DNA of 64,000 bases from contig JANNCV010000042.1 of the NCBI GenBank assembly GCA_031386985.1, forward strand, positions 13,320 through 77,319. Direction: 5' to 3'. Source of the stretch: JANJUB01 sp031386985. Its GTDB lineage: Bacteria; Armatimonadota; Fimbriimonadia; Fimbriimonadales; Fimbriimonadaceae. The notes below the pieces were generated by a model that saw only the letters and a program-made list of their open reading frames with translations, was not told where the DNA came from and did not search any database. A program made the translations under genes and the position numbers. The stretch's first letter is position 1. Each line of letters begins with the position of its first letter. Below, piece after piece: positions 59,983 through 64,000 of this stretch.

Positions 59983-60405
59983 ATGAACATATCAAATGTA
60001 GGATTACCCACCCAAAACGGCGGATCAACCACGCGAAACGACAACCAAATCAATATGGATAGCTTTCTGCTGCTCCTCAGTGTGCAGCTTGCTACTCAGA
60101 ACCCCCTCGAGCCCATGAGTGACCGAGACTTCTTTGCTCAACTTGCCCAACTTGGACAAGTTCAGGGCATGGATGGCATGCAATCGAGCATGAAGTCAGC
60201 CGAGGCCGCTGGATTGATCGGGAAGAAGGTTACGGCTCTCTTGCCTTACTCCGATACCGGAGCCGGGACAGATCAGTTCGTTTCTGGCAAGGTCGAGAAG
60301 ATTCAGCTTCGCGATGGGCAGCACTGGCTCATTCTAAAGCAAGCCGATGGCACCACCATTCCGGTTCGTCTCGACAACATCCAGAGCATTGAAGCGTCCA
60401 GTTAG
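59983..60405 (+). CDS. flgD: Flagellar hook assembly scaffold FlgD
   Basis: 140 residues, short for FlgD. The N-terminal signature MDSFLLLLSVQLATQNPLEP, then MSDRDFFAQLAQLGQVQGM, is well conserved, followed by a small beta segment (GKKVTALLPY ... GKVEKIQL). The tudor/FnIII-like C-terminal part seen in longer homologues is mostly missing. FlgD caps the growing hook. AAGGAAA ribosome site upstream. Confidence 0.93.
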   Translation: MNISNVGLPTQNGGSTTRNDNQINMDSFLLLLSVQLATQNPLEPMSDRDFFAQLAQLGQVQGMDGMQSSMKSAEAAGLIGKKVTALLPYSDTGAGTDQFVSGKVEKIQLRDGQHWLILKQADGTTIPVRLDNIQSIEASS

Positions 60406-60411
60406 GCAGCC

Positions 60412-60768
60412 ATGAACATTCAAAACACTCGAATCCAAGAGCACGTCCAAACTAACCTTTCCACACCGGTGAAAGGGGCAGCGACCGGCGCTGATTTTGG
60501 AACCATTCTGCAGGATCGCCTTAAGGTGAGCGGCCATGCTCAAACTCGACTTCAGAGTCGAAACATTGAACTCGGCGAAGCGGAATGGGAGCGGGTAATG
60601 GCAGGAGTGGAAAAGGCATCTCAAAAAGGTGCGAAAGAGTCCCTCGTCATGGTGGATGATGTCGCCCTGGTTATCAGCATAAAGAATCGAACGGTCATTA
60701 CGGCGGTGGATAAAGCTAGCCTGAAGGACAACGTTTTCACAAACATAGACAGCGCGGTGGTGGTTTAA
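60412..60768 (+). CDS. Flagellar operon protein of the TIGR02530 family
   Basis: 118 residues. The stretch HAQTRLQSRNIELGEAEWER, then ESLVMVDDVALVISIKNRTV and ITAVDKASLKDNVFTNIDSA, matches the small conserved protein found between flgD and flgE in many non-enteric flagellar operons. Its function is unknown; an assembly factor or chaperone is commonly suggested. Starts 6 nt after flgD. Confidence 0.9.
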   Translation: MNIQNTRIQEHVQTNLSTPVKGAATGADFGTILQDRLKVSGHAQTRLQSRNIELGEAEWERVMAGVEKASQKGAKESLVMVDDVALVISIKNRTVITAVDKASLKDNVFTNIDSAVVV

Positions 60769-60803
60769 CGACTCACCAAGCGCACGGCAAAGCAAAACGT
60801 GGC

Positions 60804-60820
60804 CCCCGCTAAATCCGGGG
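60804..60820. repeat. Hairpin upstream of flgE, twin of the one before fliK
   Basis: CCCCG (60804-60808) and CGGGG (60816-60820) around CTAAATC, in the 126-nt gap before flgE. The shared CCCCGCTAAA core with 58803-58820 suggests a small dispersed hairpin or a translation-control element. Confidence 0.4.
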
Positions 60821-60894
60821 AGCGAAGACGAAGCCCGAATGGCCAAGTCACTTTGCCCCAACCGATCAAACAACAATAAGAGGCAAAGAAGAAT

Positions 60895-62172
60895 ATGTTA
60901 CAGGCATTACTCGCTGGCGTCGCCAGCATCAAGGCGCATCAAACGCGCATGAACGTCATCGGCAACAATCTTGCAAACGTCAACACGACCGCTTTCAAGG
61001 CGTCGCGGGCGAACTTTCAAGACATGATCTGGCAAACGGTACGAGGAGGCTACGGCCCCAACGGAACCCAAGGTGGTCAGAACCCACTTCAATATGGCCT
61101 TGGCGTGATTGTCGGCGGAACCGCTTCAGACCAATCGCAAGGCTCTTTGAACGCCACGAATCGTCGAACTGACTTAGCTTTACAAGGCAACGGGTTCCTG
61201 GTCGTTTCTGACGGTACGGGCATGACCTATACTCGCGACGGATCGCTCGACATTGACTCCCGTGGCGACCTCGTTACGCGAAGTACCGGACAGAGAATCC
61301 TGGGTTGGGCGGCGGATGCTACGGGTGCAATTGATTCGAGTGTTCCGGTTAGTCCAACTTCCTACGTAAACCTACCGCTGAGCACGCTGACTTCCGCGCA
61401 AGTTACGAGCCGTGCTTCGATTTCGGGGAACGTGGATTCAAGTTCGACCCCTACAGACGTTGCTTCGACTTCTATGATTGTTTACGATGCGCTAGGCGGC
61501 CCACACAATATCACGGTCAGCTTCACAAATCGCCAAACCCCTCCCCAAGGAACAGCCCCTGCCGGGGCGACTTCTAGCTGGGAGTGGACCGCGACGGAAG
61601 GAACAACTGCGCTCGGAGGCTTCGCAGGCGCGGGAAATGAGCGGCTGTACTTCGATAACAGGGGCGCCCTTTTGAACCCGCAGGCACTTGGCAACATAAC
61701 GATCCCGGCCAGTGGAGCAGCGAGCGCATTTGATGTGGATGTTGACTTCACCAGCATCACGCAGCTCGCCTCGAAGAGCGGAGTTCAAGCCAACGGGCAA
61801 GATGGCTACCCAACGGGCTCGCTTGAAGACTTCGCGATCGCTCCCGACGGCGTGATCACCGGCATCTTCAGTAATGGCCTCACTCGGCACTTGGGCCAGA
61901 TCGCGATGGCGAACTTCACTAATCCCGGCGGTTTGGAGCGAATGGGTAACAACCTCTATCGCTCGTCCGATAACTCCGGCATCGCCGATATCGGTGTCCC
62001 CGGCCAGAATGGTCGAGGAATCGTAAACTCGGGCTTCCTTGAGCAGTCCAACGTTGATATCAGCCAAGAGTTCACCGACCTTATTGTTACTCAACGCGGT
62101 TTCCAAGCCAATACGCGCGTTGTCACGACAGTGGATGAGATGCTTCAAGACTTGATTAACATCAAGCGATAG
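60895..62172 (+). CDS. flgE: Flagellar hook protein FlgE
   Basis: 425 residues. N-terminal rod/hook motif MLQALLAGVASIKAHQTRMN, then VIGNNLANVNTTAFKASRAN; central D1/D2 regions; C-terminal signature NSGFLEQSNVDISQEFTDLI, then VTQRGFQANTRVVTTVDEML. FlgE polymerises into the hook outside the cell. AAGAGG ribosome site. Last gene of the local flagellar unit; it is closed by a strong terminator. Confidence 0.97.
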   Translation: MLQALLAGVASIKAHQTRMNVIGNNLANVNTTAFKASRANFQDMIWQTVRGGYGPNGTQGGQNPLQYGLGVIVGGTASDQSQGSLNATNRRTDLALQGNGFLVVSDGTGMTYTRDGSLDIDSRGDLVTRSTGQRILGWAADATGAIDSSVPVSPTSYVNLPLSTLTSAQVTSRASISGNVDSSSTPTDVASTSMIVYDALGGPHNITVSFTNRQTPPQGTAPAGATSSWEWTATEGTTALGGFAGAGNERLYFDNRGALLNPQALGNITIPASGAASAFDVDVDFTSITQLASKSGVQANGQDGYPTGSLEDFAIAPDGVITGIFSNGLTRHLGQIAMANFTNPGGLERMGNNLYRSSDNSGIADIGVPGQNGRGIVNSGFLEQSNVDISQEFTDLIVTQRGFQANTRVVTTVDEMLQDLINIKR

Positions 62173-62192
62173 TGTCTGGCGCTTAATGTGAA

Positions 62193-62214
62193 TGCCCCGA
62201 GCTTGCTCGGGGCA
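62193..62214 (+). terminator. Rho-independent terminator after flgE
   Basis: TGCCCCGAGC (62193-62202) and GCTCGGGGCA (62205-62214) form a perfect 10-bp stem with a 2-nt loop, then a T-rich tract (ATCTCTTCT). It ends the fliK-flgE transcript. Confidence 0.88.
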
Positions 62215-62253
62215 ATCTCTTCTCCGCACTCTCGTTGGATACAATCAGGGTAG

Positions 62254-63165
62254 GTGTCCGTTCGCCCTTATCTAACTGATTATCGTCCATTGCGGCCCTT
62301 GCCGGGCCAAACCCCGGTTCTGCCCGACCGAACGCTTGAAAAGGTATTGGCTGCTTCAGGGATTCTTTTGGGGTTGGCATGCATGATTTGGGGAGCCTCA
62401 ACCGGACCCTTAGCGATTGTACTTTCGCCTCTTGGACTTGCTTCGATTGTCGTAAACCTGCTGATTTTGAGGTCGCTCGAAAAGGACAGAAAGGAGCGGC
62501 AATCGGAGCTCGATGAAGTTGGAGCGATTTGGGAGGTGGTTGGCGAAGATGGGCTCAATCGCACTTTCAATCTCGCGACGCGCGAGTTGGACCCCGGTGA
62601 CTCGAAAGCGCGCCGAAAGGACTACCGGCTGCTGGGAATCCCGGATAGTTACGAGCCCACTGAACCTGGTTACCGAAAGCTTCATCCTGATGAGCTCCGG
62701 GAGCTCCAGCGACTGATTATCAGTATTCGAAAATCCTATTCCACAGTTTATTGGTTCACAATTCCGTTTGGAGTGCTCCATCTCTTCCTGCTCTTCAGCG
62801 ACAGACCGGGCGAAAGGAAAATCTGGTCCGTCATATGGTTGCTACTCGCGATCGCAGCGGTAACCGAGATTATCAAAATTCGAAAAATTGCCAAGGCTCT
62901 AACCTCTGATTTGAATGGCGGCGTGGTACTTCAGGATACTTTTTCAGAGGATGATCTCGAGGACGGCGAAGATGATGAGATTCCTGAAGCTGACTTGATG
63001 GAATTCCGCTTCGAAGAGCGACTCCCGGTTTCGGAGTTGGTTTGGAGTTGCGCCGAAGCGCCTTCGGTATCACGTCACGGATTCACACCGAAGGGACTTG
63101 CCGAATTCTGGGATAGGCGCGCTGATTTGAGTGTGGCGGCTCACTTAACAAGCCGCACACTCTAA
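62254..63165 (+). CDS. Four-TM membrane protein with acidic C-terminus, hypothetical
   Basis: 303 residues from GTG 62254. Two adjacent membrane helices at ~30-72 (ASGILLGLACMIWGASTGPL ...), a charged middle section with RKDYRLLGIPDSYEP, two more helices at ~168-205, then an acidic stretch (FSEDDLEDGEDDEIPEADL) and a soluble tail. No family recognised. It lies after the flgE terminator and is probably its own unit. Confidence 0.72.
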   Translation: MSVRPYLTDYRPLRPLPGQTPVLPDRTLEKVLAASGILLGLACMIWGASTGPLAIVLSPLGLASIVVNLLILRSLEKDRKERQSELDEVGAIWEVVGEDGLNRTFNLATRELDPGDSKARRKDYRLLGIPDSYEPTEPGYRKLHPDELRELQRLIISIRKSYSTVYWFTIPFGVLHLFLLFSDRPGERKIWSVIWLLLAIAAVTEIIKIRKIAKALTSDLNGGVVLQDTFSEDDLEDGEDDEIPEADLMEFRFEERLPVSELVWSCAEAPSVSRHGFTPKGLAEFWDRRADLSVAAHLTSRTL

Positions 63166-63807
63166 TCACGTGGGCTTGTTGCTTGAAAGTCGGCCATTCA
63201 CACGCAGGCCGTTAAGCCATCTAAACTGTTGATAGTAGGGTTTCCAATGGATGTCGGAGTTGTAGCCAGCCACCCCGTTTGAATCGCATTGATAATAACC
63301 CTCGACCTCGCCTTTGATGTTAAACCATACCGAGTTAGCGGGGCCGAGGCCGATAACCTTGCTCCCGCGGAGAAGCCAGCCCCAGCTTATGACGCGGCTA
63401 ACCCCGATTTCTCCGGGGAATCCGTCGTACTCTAACCCCAAGATGAGGTTAGGAGCCCGATACGCGACCGGGAACCCCTCTCCTCTGCGCAAGTTGGGAA
63501 TCAACTCCACCTTGCCTCGCATGGTGTGAAATGCGAAGCGGTTGGTTCCAGAATAGGCTCCAGAAAAATCGCAGTCGAAACTTCCATAAACGTGCCCGCT
63601 TGGGATCAAGCCCGCGATATTGACCTTGTATTCGGCGGGGAGACAAAGGATACTGGCCTTTCCATTGAGCCAAACGGTTGCGGGCTTGCCGACGGGGTCA
63701 TAAGGTCTCTTCAGAAATTCCGCCGAAATCTTCTTTCCTCCCGCGCGAATGTCTAACTTGTCTGTTCGCCAGGAACCCAACACGAGAGAAATCCCAAATT
63801 CAATCAC
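63166..63807 (-). CDS. Hypothetical protein
   Basis: 213 residues. Mostly beta-strand pattern with many Gly, Tyr and Trp (NLILGLEYDGFPGEIGVSRV, then ISWGWLLRGSKVIGLG). No signal peptide or membrane segment is clear and no family is recognised. Converges directly on the previous gene's stop. Confidence 0.65.
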   Translation of the reverse strand: MIEFGISLVLGSWRTDKLDIRAGGKKISAEFLKRPYDPVGKPATVWLNGKASILCLPAEYKVNIAGLIPSGHVYGSFDCDFSGAYSGTNRFAFHTMRGKVELIPNLRRGEGFPVAYRAPNLILGLEYDGFPGEIGVSRVISWGWLLRGSKVIGLGPANSVWFNIKGEVEGYYQCDSNGVAGYNSDIHWKPYYQQFRWLNGLRVNGRLSSNKPT

Positions 63808-64000
63808 TGATGGATTTTAGACGAGTCCGACGACGTTATTCTGGACAAAGCGGGATCTTACATAACCATTTGTCCTGTTCATTGAAAAGTACAAGGTGCA
63901 GGGGCCAGAGACTCATCTGAAAAACCGGGCTTGAATGTAAACTCCAAAAGTGCTCGCCTCCTTGCTGACTCTGGTGATTAGCCCTGAAGTGCATTTGCAG
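63808..64000. other. Right edge, no supported gene
   Basis: About 190 bp to the window end. A minus-strand frame open from the edge to a stop at 63836-63838 has no recognisable motif, so I do not call a gene. Confidence 0.4.

Noticed and set aside
63836..64000. Partial minus-strand gene at the right edge
   Set aside because: Only about 50 codons visible, no motif, and composition unlike neighbours; cannot be supported.

Overview
The window is bacterial chromosome of moderately high GC, densely coding on both strands, with short intergenic gaps and frequent TTG/GTG starts. No rRNA or other firm taxonomic marker is present. The gene set (H-X9-DG type prepilin, a PEP-CTERM protein, HTH-PAS and GAF-GGDEF regulators, many lipoproteins and outer-membrane proteins, a flagellar hook cluster, split-type glycine dehydrogenase GcvPB) suggests a diderm, flagellated, heterotrophic bacterium. 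By family content I lean towards Armatimonadota (Fimbriimonadia-like); this is inference.

Layout. 0-3.6 kb: two paralogous membrane-anchored proteins (one cut by the left edge) and a secreted EEP-family phosphodiesterase whose 3' end is duplicated downstream. 3.7-9.5 kb: a methyltransferase-glycosyltransferase fusion, an SRPBCC protein, a coupled cysteine dioxygenase / YeiH exporter / RdgB operon, tRNA-Arg(TCG), a palindromic CCGAAC array and a small protein. 9.5-22.5 kb: membrane and lipoproteins (three tandem paralogues), a large M14 peptidase carrying two in-frame hairpin-repeat insertions, a DPP-IV-like peptidase and GcvPB. 22.5-31.3 kb: a frameshifted fibre-like surface protein, murA-mreB behind a palindrome, an M28 peptidase, an APH kinase, and a DppA / NlpC-P60 pair for cell-wall peptides. 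31.3-37.7 kb: mntH behind a metal-regulator-like operator, a prepilin, an ECF sigma / small regulator / dnaN operon, and two signalling proteins.

37.7-39.7 kb is a decayed accessory patch: a 21-bp tandem repeat, an orphan C-terminal fragment, a truncated DNA methyltransferase, an orphan terminator and a chemoreceptor tail surround one intact PEP-CTERM gene. 39.8-48.4 kb: a large outer-membrane beta-barrel protein, a two-esterase fusion, and the minus-strand operon hisB-hisN-ruvX-mltG-DUF1684. 48.5-49.9 kb: a DsbD/CcdA-type thiol-disulfide transporter in which an in-frame TGA replaces the first cysteine of the thioredoxin CxxC motif (UVNC). The frame is intact on both sides and a 7-bp hairpin follows at the spacing expected for a bacterial SECIS; this is the leading discovery candidate. 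49.9-58.8 kb: a DapA-like protein without the usual active-site lysine, a large glycosidase-like protein, a LysM/NlpC peptidoglycan hydrolase, GlgA, a secreted clan-A-like glycosidase and an inositol-monophosphatase family protein. 58.8-62.2 kb: fliK-flgD-TIGR02530-flgE, closed by a strong terminator. 62.2-64 kb: a membrane protein and a hypothetical protein.
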